A DNA stretch of 40,735 bases from Alphaproteobacteria bacterium (GTDB taxonomy: Bacteria; Pseudomonadota; Alphaproteobacteria; UBA9655), in NCBI GenBank assembly GCA_021731585.1, contig JAKFXB010000006.1, positions 1 through 40,735 of the forward strand, in the 5' to 3' direction. The position numbers and the translations under genes are program-made. Shown piece after piece: positions 34,085 to 40,735 of this stretch. The notes below the pieces were generated by a model. It made no database searches. It saw nothing but the letters and a program-made list of their open reading frames with translations, and was not told the origin of the DNA. The stretch's first letter is position 1. Every line of letters starts with the position of its first letter.

Positions 34085-34109
34085 GACCAGCTATGTTATT
34101 GAAGAGATT

Positions 34110-34137
34110 CTGAGCTCGCCACGTTGTGGCTTCTCAG
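34110..34137. repeat. Short extragenic palindrome
   Basis: CTGAG (34110-34114) and CTCAG (34133-34137) flank an inner GCCAC/GTGGC stem. It lies between the MITE-like element and the next palindrome. Confidence 0.4.
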
Positions 34138-34171
34138 TATGATATTTTTCCAATAAATACAAATAGTTGTC

Positions 34172-34209
34172 ATCCTGAGACCCCGAGTCAAACGAGTGGG
34201 GCTCAGGAT
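34172..34209. repeat. Extragenic palindrome ATCCTGAG...CTCAGGAT
   Basis: Perfect 8-base arms (34172-34179, 34202-34209) plus an inner CCCC/GGGG pair. This GTCATCCTGAG-type sequence is a common form of dispersed extragenic repeat. Confidence 0.5.
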
Positions 34210-34317
34210 CTCATGGATAATTATTAAGATCGAATCCCACTTTAAATCTGCGGGGTATCACCCTCTCTCCACAATATAAAAGTTGCCCCTAAGAAGAACT
34301 CGCTTTAGTGTAGAGCT

Positions 34318-35307
34318 ATGGATGAAGATCTTTTAAAAGATGACGTTACCTCAACTCCCCAAGAGTACATTGCTTCTCTTGACTTGGGAACAAATACCTG
34401 TCGTCTTTTAATTGCGGAAATCACGCCAAATGGCCCCAAAGTTATTGATTCTTTTGTTAAGGTGGTTCGTCTGGGTGATGAGCTAGCGACAAAAGGACAT
34501 ATCTCGAAGGAAGCTGCGCGTAGAGCCCTATCTGCCCTTAAAATTTGCGCTGAAAAGCTTAAAGCCTACTCTATTGCCCGAGGACGTTATATTGCCACAG
34601 CCACCTGTCGTCAGGCATCGAACCGTCAAGCATTTCTTGACATGATTCGTTCTCAAACGGGTATTCAATTAGAGGTCATCTCTCCTGCGGAAGAGGCACG
34701 GCTTGCCATTCTTGCTTGTGCCGATCTTTTAGATTCCAGCACTAAGTATGCGATTGCTTTTGATATTGGAGGCGGCAGCACAGAAATTATGTGGATGGAA
34801 CTTTTCTCTCAAAAACATCCTGAAATCATTGAGTGTATGTCTCTTCCCCTTGGCGTGGTGACCGTTGCTGAGATGACGCGATTTAATAAAGTGCCTTTGG
34901 CTTCCCTTCAAAAAATTCGAAAATTAGTTGCAAAAGAAGCCAAAAGTTTTTCCGACAAAACCCATATCTATCCCCAGATGCGCAAGAATAATGTTCAGCT
35001 AATTGGAACGAGCGGAACTGTGACAACGATTTCAGCCATTCACATGAAACTTGAGCGCTATGATAGAACGCGGGTGAGTGGCCAATTGTTAACTCCAGAG
35101 ATGATCAATAAAACCATTTCCTCACTTTTTTCCATGAGCGTTGAAGAGCGATTGATTCACCCCTGCATTGGCCCCATGCGCTCTGAACTCGTTCTGGGGG
35201 GCATGGCCATTTTTCAAGGCATCTATGATGTCTTTCCAATAAATCCTGTACGCGTGGCAGATCGTGGCGTGCGAGAAGGAATCCTTTTGGACTTGATATC
35301 CCCATGA
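34318..35307 (+). CDS. ppx: Ppx/GppA family exopolyphosphatase
   Basis: 329 residues. It hydrolyses terminal phosphates of polyphosphate or the 5' phosphate of pppGpp. The ASKHA fold is evident: phosphate 1 loop SLDLGTNTCRLLIAEI, phosphate 2 loop FDIGGGSTEIMWME, the RYIATATCRQASNR segment, and GTSGTVTTISAIH. The C-terminal HD-type domain of long Ppx proteins is absent, as in many alphaproteobacteria. It overlaps rlmE by 4 bases (ATGA) and leads a tightly packed operon through prmC. Confidence 0.88.
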   Translation: MDEDLLKDDVTSTPQEYIASLDLGTNTCRLLIAEITPNGPKVIDSFVKVVRLGDELATKGHISKEAARRALSALKICAEKLKAYSIARGRYIATATCRQASNRQAFLDMIRSQTGIQLEVISPAEEARLAILACADLLDSSTKYAIAFDIGGGSTEIMWMELFSQKHPEIIECMSLPLGVVTVAEMTRFNKVPLASLQKIRKLVAKEAKSFSDKTHIYPQMRKNNVQLIGTSGTVTTISAIHMKLERYDRTRVSGQLLTPEMINKTISSLFSMSVEERLIHPCIGPMRSELVLGGMAIFQGIYDVFPINPVRVADRGVREGILLDLISP

Positions 35308-35975
35308 AAAATAAAAACACCTCAGGTCGCCCTCTTTCTGTGCGCCTTAAAACAGCGCGAGGGAGAAAAATATCTTCCCAAAGATGGCTGACACGGCAAT
35401 TGAACGACCCTTATGTACAAAAAGCTAAAAAGGCGAATTATCGCTCCCGAGCCGCTTATAAACTGCGGGAAATTGATGATAAATTTAAAATCTTGAAGCC
35501 GGGTGCTCATGTGGTTGACCTTGGGGCAACTCCCGGGGGATGGTGTCAAGTGGCCCTCGAACGGGTTGGCTCTCAAGGAAAAGTTATTGCCATTGATTTG
35601 AATCCCATGGAGCCGCTTAAGGATGTTCATTTCATTTGTGGAGACTTTACGGATCCTACGGTCCTCAACGCCCTAAAAGAAGCTTTAGGGGGCCCTGTCA
35701 ACGTGGTGTTAAGCGATATGGCTGCCTCCAGCACAGGCCATACACAAACGGACCATTTACGCATTATGGCCCTTGCAGAAGAAGCCTATCTTTTTGCTCA
35801 AGAAGTGTTAGAAATGGACGGCTCTCTCGTGATAAAAGTCTTACGTGGCGGAGCTGAGAAGGAAATTTTAACATTAATGAAAAAATATTTTAAAAAAGTG
35901 GCCCATTTTAAACCACCGGCAAGTCGAGCAGATTCAGCAGAAATATATGTGATCGCTATAGGATTTCACCCATGA
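35304..35975 (+). CDS. rlmE: 23S rRNA (uridine2552-2'-O)-methyltransferase RlmE
   Basis: 223 residues. RlmE (RrmJ/FtsJ) methylates U2552 in the A-loop. The FtsJ fold shows RSRAAYKLREIDDKF with the first catalytic Lys, the SAM motif VVDLGATPGGWCQVAL, the catalytic Asp in LSDMAASSTGH, and LVIKVLRGG with the second Lys. The N-terminus is basic, as usual for RNA binding. It overlaps ppx and rsmB by 4 bases each. Confidence 0.95.
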   Translation: MKNKNTSGRPLSVRLKTARGRKISSQRWLTRQLNDPYVQKAKKANYRSRAAYKLREIDDKFKILKPGAHVVDLGATPGGWCQVALERVGSQGKVIAIDLNPMEPLKDVHFICGDFTDPTVLNALKEALGGPVNVVLSDMAASSTGHTQTDHLRIMALAEEAYLFAQEVLEMDGSLVIKVLRGGAEKEILTLMKKYFKKVAHFKPPASRADSAEIYVIAIGFHP

Positions 35976-37255
35976 AGGATGCCGCCCGCCTTCAAAGCGT
36001 CATTGAAATTTTGACGCTCCATGGAGCTGAGAAAAAACCGCTTGATCAACTGAGCCATACCTATTTTAAAACCCGCCGCTACATTGGCTCCAAAGATCGT
36101 CAATCGATTTCAGCTCTCGTTTACGCTATTATACGCCATAGAGCCTCTTGTGATTGGTGGGCCTTGGAACGAGGTCTTTCTCCCCTTTTAATGGCCCCTT
36201 TTGAAGCGGCACGTATTCGTCTTCTCTCTTATCTTTGGCTCTTTGAAAAAATGCCCCGAGAAAAATTTGGCATCTTATTTTCTGGGGAAAAATATGCTCC
36301 AGAAAGACTGTCCGATAAAGAGCGCTCCATTTTTGAAGTCCTGCCAAAACTTGATAAGCTTCCTCCTTGGGTTGAGGGGGAGTATCCCGAGTCCCTTTTT
36401 CCTTTCTTAAAACGCCGTTTTGGAGATAATCTACAGGCTGAAGCTCGCTCCTTTTTAAAGCAAGCACCCTTAGATTTACGGGTTAACCTTTTAAAAACGA
36501 CCCGTGAGGCAGCCTTAAAGAATTTGAACAGCACCGGACTCGATGCTGAAATAACCCCCTATTCTCCTTGGGGTTTGCGTATCAAGAGCCGTGAAAACAT
36601 TACCCAAACAAAGGCCTTCCAAGAGGGGCTTGTTGAAGTTCAAGATGAAGGCTCTCAAATGGTTGCCCAGCTCTTGGAGATTCAACTCGGTCAAAGCGTC
36701 TTGGATCTATGTGCAGGCGCAGGCGGGAAAACTTTGGCTCTTGCAGCGCTTCTCAACAACAAGGGGCGCGTTGTCGCAACAGATACGGCCGCCTGGCGCC
36801 TCAAGCGTACTAAGGAGCGCCTGAAGCGGGCAGGAGTTTGCAATGTAGAGCTGCGCGAAATTTCAAGCATAACAGACAAATGGCTGAAACGGCAAAAAGA
36901 ACGCTTTGATCATGTCTTGGTAGATGCTCCTTGTTCGGGCAGTGGCACCTGGCGGCGCAATCCCGATCAAAAGTGGAACATTACTTCTCAAGATATTGCT
37001 GAGCTGACAGCTCTTCAAAAAAGTCTTATTAATGGGGCTGCAGCCCTGGTAAAGCCTGGAGGCAGCCTTGTGTATGCTACCTGCTCCTTCTTCTGTGAGG
37101 AAAATGAAGATATCGCTCAAACTTTTTTAAAGGACAATCCAGACTTTACCCTGGTCAATTGTGGCCTTCAGGAAGCACCCTTTTTAAGTCTTTCTCCTCT
37201 CCAAAATAATACCGATGGCTTCTTTGCCGCCAAATTTATTAAAGGCGCTTTATGA
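35972..37255 (+). CDS. rsmB: 16S rRNA (cytosine-C5)-methyltransferase, RsmB-like
   Basis: 427 residues. An N-terminal NusB-like helical domain (about 1-140) is followed by a NOL1/NOP2/Sun methyltransferase domain. The SAM motif is LDLCAGAGGKTLALAALL; the two cysteines of the m5C mechanism are Cys321 in DAPCSGSGTWRRNP and Cys371 in YATCSFFCEENE. The target is probably C967 of 16S rRNA, as for RsmB. It overlaps rlmE and hprK by 4 bases. Confidence 0.92.
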   Translation: MKDAARLQSVIEILTLHGAEKKPLDQLSHTYFKTRRYIGSKDRQSISALVYAIIRHRASCDWWALERGLSPLLMAPFEAARIRLLSYLWLFEKMPREKFGILFSGEKYAPERLSDKERSIFEVLPKLDKLPPWVEGEYPESLFPFLKRRFGDNLQAEARSFLKQAPLDLRVNLLKTTREAALKNLNSTGLDAEITPYSPWGLRIKSRENITQTKAFQEGLVEVQDEGSQMVAQLLEIQLGQSVLDLCAGAGGKTLALAALLNNKGRVVATDTAAWRLKRTKERLKRAGVCNVELREISSITDKWLKRQKERFDHVLVDAPCSGSGTWRRNPDQKWNITSQDIAELTALQKSLINGAAALVKPGGSLVYATCSFFCEENEDIAQTFLKDNPDFTLVNCGLQEAPFLSLSPLQNNTDGFFAAKFIKGAL

Positions 37256-37674
37256 CACTTTTAACTCTCCACGGCACCGCCATAGAAATACAAGGAAAAG
37301 CAGTCCTTCTTACGGGAAAACCGGGGATGGGAAAATCATCTCTGGCTTTGCAGCTTATCGATCGTGGAGCCTATCTTGTGGCCGATGATCAAACATGTCT
37401 TACCCTTGAAAAGGGAGAGCTCCATGTCTCTTCTCCTGACGCCTTAAAAGGTCTTCTTGAAGTGCGCGGTGTTGGCATTTATCCCTTCCCTTCTCAGAAC
37501 AAATCGCCCTTAAACCTTGTGGTTGAAATTTGCGAGTTAGATGAAGTCCTCCGGTTGCCCGATCCCACTTTTGTCCAGTATCATAATATCCCTATTCCTT
37601 CCTTAAAACTAGCCAAGTATGATCCTCTAGGGGCCCTTAAAGTGGAATTAAAAATGGGGAAAAAAAATGCTTAA
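37252..37674 (+). CDS. hprK: HPr kinase/phosphorylase, short form (C-terminal domain only)
   Basis: 140 residues. Only the catalytic domain of HprK is present, as in other alphaproteobacteria. The P-loop TGKPGMGKSS has GKPGMGKS at 22-29; YLVADDQTCL and LEVRGVGIYPFP are the family's catalytic loops. It would phosphorylate Ser of HPr or NPr in the PTS-Ntr system; no HPr gene is in the window. It overlaps rsmB by 4 and dapB by 8 bases. Confidence 0.88.
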   Translation: MTLLTLHGTAIEIQGKAVLLTGKPGMGKSSLALQLIDRGAYLVADDQTCLTLEKGELHVSSPDALKGLLEVRGVGIYPFPSQNKSPLNLVVEICELDEVLRLPDPTFVQYHNIPIPSLKLAKYDPLGALKVELKMGKKNA

Positions 37675-38461
37675 TATAGCGCTTGCAGGTGTAACAGGAC
37701 GGATGGGTCAATTAACCCTCAAAGAAATCACAGAGCACGCCGATGTTGAAATTGTGGGCGTTTTAACGCGACCAGGCAATCCTTTTGTAGGCTCTGATGC
37801 AGGAACTTTCATTGGGACGCCTCCTATAAATCTTTCCATTACCGATTCCCCGAAAAAAGCTTTTATAGGTGCTCAAGTCATTATTGATTTTAGCCATCCT
37901 GAGGGGCTGGAACTCCATCTTTTAGAAGCTCTTCAACAGGAAAAACCTTATGTGGTTTGTATAACAGGCTTGAGCAATACACAGCAGGATACTTTAAAAA
38001 AGGCCGCCTTCCAAATTCCTATCTTGCTAGCTCCCAATACCAGTTTTGGAATCGCCCTTTTGAAACAACTCATAACAATAGCCTCAAAAGCTCTTGGCTC
38101 TAGTTATGATGTTAGTCTTCTTGAAATGCACCATCGTCATAAAACCGATGCTCCCTCAGGAACCGCTCTTTCTCTTGCAAAAGCCCTTGCTGAAGACATG
38201 AATTTAAACCATAACGCTCCCCCCTACTCTTCCCAATCCCCGCGCCCTTCTCGTACCATTGAATGTGCCGTCTTAAGGGGTGGAAGTGTTGTGGGAGATC
38301 ACTCTGTCATCTTTGCTGGAGAAAAAGACATGATTACCCTAGAGCATCGCGCCCTTCACCCTTCCCTCTTTTCTCAAGGCGCTATTAAGGGAGCTCTGTG
38401 GCTTAAGGGCAAGGCGCCGGGTCTCTACACTATCGATCATGTGTTAGGTTTTTGCCAATGA
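37667..38461 (+). CDS. dapB: 4-hydroxy-tetrahydrodipicolinate reductase DapB
   Basis: 264 residues. DapB makes tetrahydrodipicolinate in the lysine and diaminopimelate pathway. The NAD(P) motif is GVTGRMGQ; the catalytic stretch EMHHRHKTDAPSGTAL has His155, His156, His158 and Lys159; LAPNTSFGIALLK and GDHSVIF are also as expected. Its presence fits a peptidoglycan-making cell. It overlaps hprK by 8 bases and its TGA is part of the ATGA start of nth. Confidence 0.96.
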   Translation: MLNIALAGVTGRMGQLTLKEITEHADVEIVGVLTRPGNPFVGSDAGTFIGTPPINLSITDSPKKAFIGAQVIIDFSHPEGLELHLLEALQQEKPYVVCITGLSNTQQDTLKKAAFQIPILLAPNTSFGIALLKQLITIASKALGSSYDVSLLEMHHRHKTDAPSGTALSLAKALAEDMNLNHNAPPYSSQSPRPSRTIECAVLRGGSVVGDHSVIFAGEKDMITLEHRALHPSLFSQGAIKGALWLKGKAPGLYTIDHVLGFCQ

Positions 38462-39120
38462 CGTCCCTGATGACTTCTATGGAAATTGAGCAATTTTTTA
38501 AAAAGTTATCAGCTCAAAACCCTGATCCTAAGGGAGAGCTCTACTCAATAAATTCATTTACTCTTCTAGTTGCCGTTGTTTTATCGGCTCAAGCCACAGA
38601 CAAAGGAGTCAATAAGGCCACTACCCAGCTTTTCAAGGTGGCAGATACACCTGAAAAAATGCTCGCTTTAGGAGAAAATGGTCTTAAAAAATATATTAAC
38701 ACCATTGGTCTTTACAATGCTAAGGCCCGGAATTTAATGGGACTTTGTCAAAAGCTTGTTAGCCAATTTAATGGGATTGTTCCTGATAAAAGAGAAGATC
38801 TTGAATCCTTGCCCGGCGTGGGGCGTAAAACCGCCAACGTGGTCTTGAATGCGGCCTTTCAAGAACCGGTAATTGCTGTGGATACCCACATCTTCCGCGT
38901 TTCAAATCGAACGGGGCTCGCCCACGGCAAAACGCCGCTTGAAGTTGAAAAACAGCTCATGAAACGAATCCCGCCCCAGTGGCTTTTAAAGGCTCACCAT
39001 TGGCTTGTTCTCCATGGACGCTATATTTGTAAGGCACGCAGGCCACTTTGCCCCACCTGTCCTGTTCGGGAAGAGTGCCATTATCCCCACAAAACACTGG
39101 CCCCCTATGACGCTCGCTGA
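38458..39120 (+). CDS. nth: Endonuclease III Nth
   Basis: 220 residues from the ATG at 38458, which overlaps the dapB stop (an in-frame TTG at 38452 and ATG at 38470 are alternatives). A DNA glycosylase and AP lyase for oxidised pyrimidines. The helix-hairpin-helix LPGVGRKTANVVLNAAF carries the catalytic Lys; Asp142 in VDTHIFRVSNR is the second catalytic residue. The C-terminal CKARRPLCPTCPVREEC holds the four cysteines of the [4Fe-4S] cluster. It overlaps prmC by 14 bases. Confidence 0.95.
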   Translation: MTSLMTSMEIEQFFKKLSAQNPDPKGELYSINSFTLLVAVVLSAQATDKGVNKATTQLFKVADTPEKMLALGENGLKKYINTIGLYNAKARNLMGLCQKLVSQFNGIVPDKREDLESLPGVGRKTANVVLNAAFQEPVIAVDTHIFRVSNRTGLAHGKTPLEVEKQLMKRIPPQWLLKAHHWLVLHGRYICKARRPLCPTCPVREECHYPHKTLAPYDAR

Positions 39121-39964
39121 GTGGCGAAAAGAGATCGAAGAAGCAATGATCCAGGCTGGCTTCCAAGAAGCCTCTCAGGAGGCTAAATGGTTGTTAGGAG
39201 CCGCCATCAATCGTGACGGAGCATTTGTAACCTTAAATCCATCCTATAACCCAACTCTATCAGAAGAGGAGACTATTCAGGATTGGCTGGCTCGCCGCCT
39301 TAAGGGAGAGCCCCTTTCACGCATTAAAGGCATGCGAGAGTTTTGGAGCCTTCCTTTTCAACTTAATGAACATACCCTTGATCCGCGCCCCGAATCAGAA
39401 CTCATCATCGAGGCCATTTTAAAATGGATTGGTCCTCGCACCAAAGAGCCGTGGCGCCTCTTGGATTTAGGAACAGGATCCGGGTGTCTTTTGATCTCCT
39501 TATTGCATGAACTCAAAAATGCCTCTGGCGTTGGGGTCGATATTGAAGAAAAAGCTCTCTCTATGGCCAAACAAAATGCTGAACTTAATGGGGTTCTTTC
39601 ACGCGCTTGCTTTCAAATTTCCAATTGGGGAGAAGAGATTCGCGGAGAATTTGACATTATTGTCAGCAACCCTCCCTATATCCCTTTGCAGGAGAAAGAA
39701 ACTTTAGAAAAAGCCGTCTTAAATTACGATCCCCCTCAAGCACTTTTTGGAGGTGAAGAAGGACTTGATTGTTATGTACTGCTTGTAAAAACCATTCCGC
39801 ATCGATTGGCTTCCGGAGGCCTGGTTGTTCTTGAAATTGGCATAGGACAAAGTGATTCTGTAATTTCTCTCTTTCAAGAGCAAGGTTTTCAGTGTTTATT
39901 TATTTTGAACGATCTTCAAGGAATTGAACGAACTCTCGCTTTTGGAAAGGATCCTATTTTTTAA
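39107..39964 (+). CDS. prmC: Release factor glutamine methyltransferase PrmC
   Basis: 285 residues from the ATG at 39107 inside the end of nth; the frame stays open to 39005, but that part is the nth shadow. PrmC methylates the Gln of the GGQ motif in release factors. A helical N-terminal domain is followed by the FWSLPFQLNEHTLDPRPESE linker and a SAM domain (LDLGTGSGCLLISLL). NPPYIP (from Asn188) is the family's catalytic motif. prfA is not adjacent. It ends the operon and converges on tssE, overlapping it by 4 bases. Confidence 0.95.
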   Translation: MTLAEWRKEIEEAMIQAGFQEASQEAKWLLGAAINRDGAFVTLNPSYNPTLSEEETIQDWLARRLKGEPLSRIKGMREFWSLPFQLNEHTLDPRPESELIIEAILKWIGPRTKEPWRLLDLGTGSGCLLISLLHELKNASGVGVDIEEKALSMAKQNAELNGVLSRACFQISNWGEEIRGEFDIIVSNPPYIPLQEKETLEKAVLNYDPPQALFGGEEGLDCYVLLVKTIPHRLASGGLVVLEIGIGQSDSVISLFQEQGFQCLFILNDLQGIERTLAFGKDPIF

Positions 39965-40449
39965 GCTGCCACCTGACCAAATCCTTGCGAATTACGAAAA
40001 AGCTCCAAAGAAAAGTGAATCTCCTTTAAGAGATTTGTTTCTCTTAACAAAGCAGAAACTGCCACTTCTAAAGATTGAAGGGAGATATTATAAGCTTTAA
40101 TTTTAACATGAATGTTTTGAAGGCGCGGCTCGGCGGCTTGAATGGCTGTGGCGATAACCCGAGCGGTTTTTGGCCAGGTTTGCTGATTTGAAGGATCAAA
40201 ATTACTAAAATCTTCAAGCCCAAAAAAATCCGGCAAACCAAAAAGGGGAATTTCATCAATATGATTATCATAAATTACTTTTCTAACCGTACACCGTGTA
40301 TTTAGCATCAAAGACAATTCTTTAATAATTGACTCTTGGAGTCCCTTAGCATCCAAAAGCTGCTTACCTATCACTTGATCTATCTTTTGTTGAATAATCC
40401 GATCAAATAAGGGAGGAAGAACTCCCCTTTGAATCCTATTTTTTTGCAT
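39961..40449 (-). CDS. tssE: Type VI secretion baseplate subunit TssE (gp25-like)
   Basis: 162 residues. TssE is the gp25-like wedge protein of the T6SS baseplate. Features: ESIIKELSLMLNTRCTVRK at the start of the domain, the FGLPDF segment, the TARVIATAIQAAEPRLQN stretch with the conserved EPRL motif of gp25, and a last strand LEVAVSALLRE. AAGG lies 6 bases before the ATG. It is separated from the next gene upstream by a terminator and converges with prmC. Other T6SS genes are expected beyond the right edge. Confidence 0.85.
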   Translation of the reverse strand: MQKNRIQRGVLPPLFDRIIQQKIDQVIGKQLLDAKGLQESIIKELSLMLNTRCTVRKVIYDNHIDEIPLFGLPDFFGLEDFSNFDPSNQQTWPKTARVIATAIQAAEPRLQNIHVKIKAYNISLQSLEVAVSALLRETNLLKEIHFSLELFRNSQGFGQVAA

Positions 40450-40509
40450 GATAACCTTCTCTTAATCTACTCTGTTCTAAGTTTAGCATTGTTTAAAACC
40501 ATTCCCTAC

Positions 40510-40543
40510 AAAAAAAGCGGCCCCTAGTTGAGCCGTTTTTTTC
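40510..40543 (-). terminator. Intrinsic terminator between the partial gene and tssE
   Basis: CGGC and GCCG pair around a 10-base loop, flanked by A-run and T-run that extend the stem. The minus strand ends with seven T. It lies about 30 bases past the stop of the partial gene and may act in both directions. Confidence 0.6.
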
Positions 40544-40573
40544 TGATGAAGTAAGTTGTGATTGCATTTAGGT

Positions 40574-40735
40574 TTAAGCAGCAGGAGCAGCATCACCGCC
40601 ACCAGCATCGCCACCAGCAGCAGGAGCAGCGCCACCCCCTTCACCGCCGGCTGGTGCTTCCCCACCGGCAGGAGCCGCGGCAGCGGCTGGAGCCGCTTGA
40701 AGAGTTCCATTCGTGAAGTCAACGGTTGAAACGTT
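40574..40735 (-). CDS. C-terminal tail of a partial gene, Ala/Gly/Pro-rich (unidentified)
   Basis: Only the last 53 codons are in the window; the gene continues past the right edge. It reads NVSTVDFTNGTLQ followed by a tail of about 40 residues of Ala, Gly, Pro with scattered Glu and Asp (AAPAAAAPAGGEAPAGGEGG-type). Such tails are usually disordered and exported or surface parts. Its position before tssE on the same strand makes a T6SS component possible, but the tail alone does not identify it. Confidence 0.6.
   Translation of the reverse strand, partial: NVSTVDFTNGTLQAAPAAAAAPAGGEAPAGGEGGGAAPAAGGDAGGGDAAPAA

Noticed and set aside
39005-39106. Upstream extension of PrmC
   Set aside because: The added 34 residues are nth read in another frame; the family begins at the ATG at 39107.
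1-40735. CRISPR arrays, prophage or rRNA genes
   Set aside because: No direct-repeat and spacer pattern, phage structural genes, integrase or rRNA segments were seen.

Overview
The window looks like a piece of an AT-rich alphaproteobacterial chromosome. Supporting signs are a DivL-type pseudo-histidine kinase with tyrosine in the H-box, a Tim44-domain protein (TimA-like), a CarD/CdnL regulator, a short HprK of the alphaproteobacterial kind, and the rimP-nusA-infB-rbfA block. Short palindromic intergenic repeats, decayed IS and outer-membrane gene fragments, a Sel1-repeat exported protein, a biotin importer and a TssE gene at the right edge suggest a host-associated lineage such as Holosporales. 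That placement is inference; no rRNA or phylogenetic marker was compared.

Layout. 1-2.2 kb: small genes (DUF1059 protein, a Cys-containing exported peptide, RppH, an exported unknown). 2.2-4.6 kb: DivL-like sensor. 4.8-8.7 kb, minus strand: flavodoxin/ferredoxin-NADP reductase, CarD, a large MscS channel. 8.8-8.95 kb: an array of TGTTTCA/TGAAACA half-sites between mscS and uvrB. 9.0-12.6 kb: uvrB and a Sel1-repeat protein. 12.7-17.0 kb, minus: methyltransferase, MHS-type transporter, TimA, beta-lactamase-fold hydrolase. 17.1-23.0 kb, plus: a promoter and terminator-like leader followed by rimP-nusA-infB-rbfA, then a TrmN6-like methyltransferase. 23.0-25.2 kb: decayed beta-barrel gene, unknown exported protein, decayed IS transposase. 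25.25-33.9 kb, minus: tRNA-Tyr, exported Ntn-hydrolase, CaiB/BaiF CoA-transferase, FKBP isomerase, DUF1284/BioY/Smr genes, RsmD, and a DoxX-DUF2063-[toxin/antitoxin]-DUF692 cluster with a small exported peptide gene upstream. 33.9-34.3 kb: palindromic repeats. 34.3-40.0 kb, plus: a tightly overlapping run ppx-rlmE-rsmB-hprK-dapB-nth-prmC. 40.0-40.7 kb, minus: tssE and the low-complexity tail of a partial gene.

How the genes fit together. Much of the window serves RNA and translation: RppH, RimP, NusA, IF-2, RbfA, RsmD, RlmE, RsmB, TrmN6 and PrmC. The genes most likely to carry new biology are the DUF692/DUF2063/DoxX set, which resembles a bufferin-type RiPP operon but has no recognisable precursor and is split by a toxin-antitoxin pair, the DivL-like regulator, the half-site array upstream of uvrB, and the start of a type VI secretion locus.
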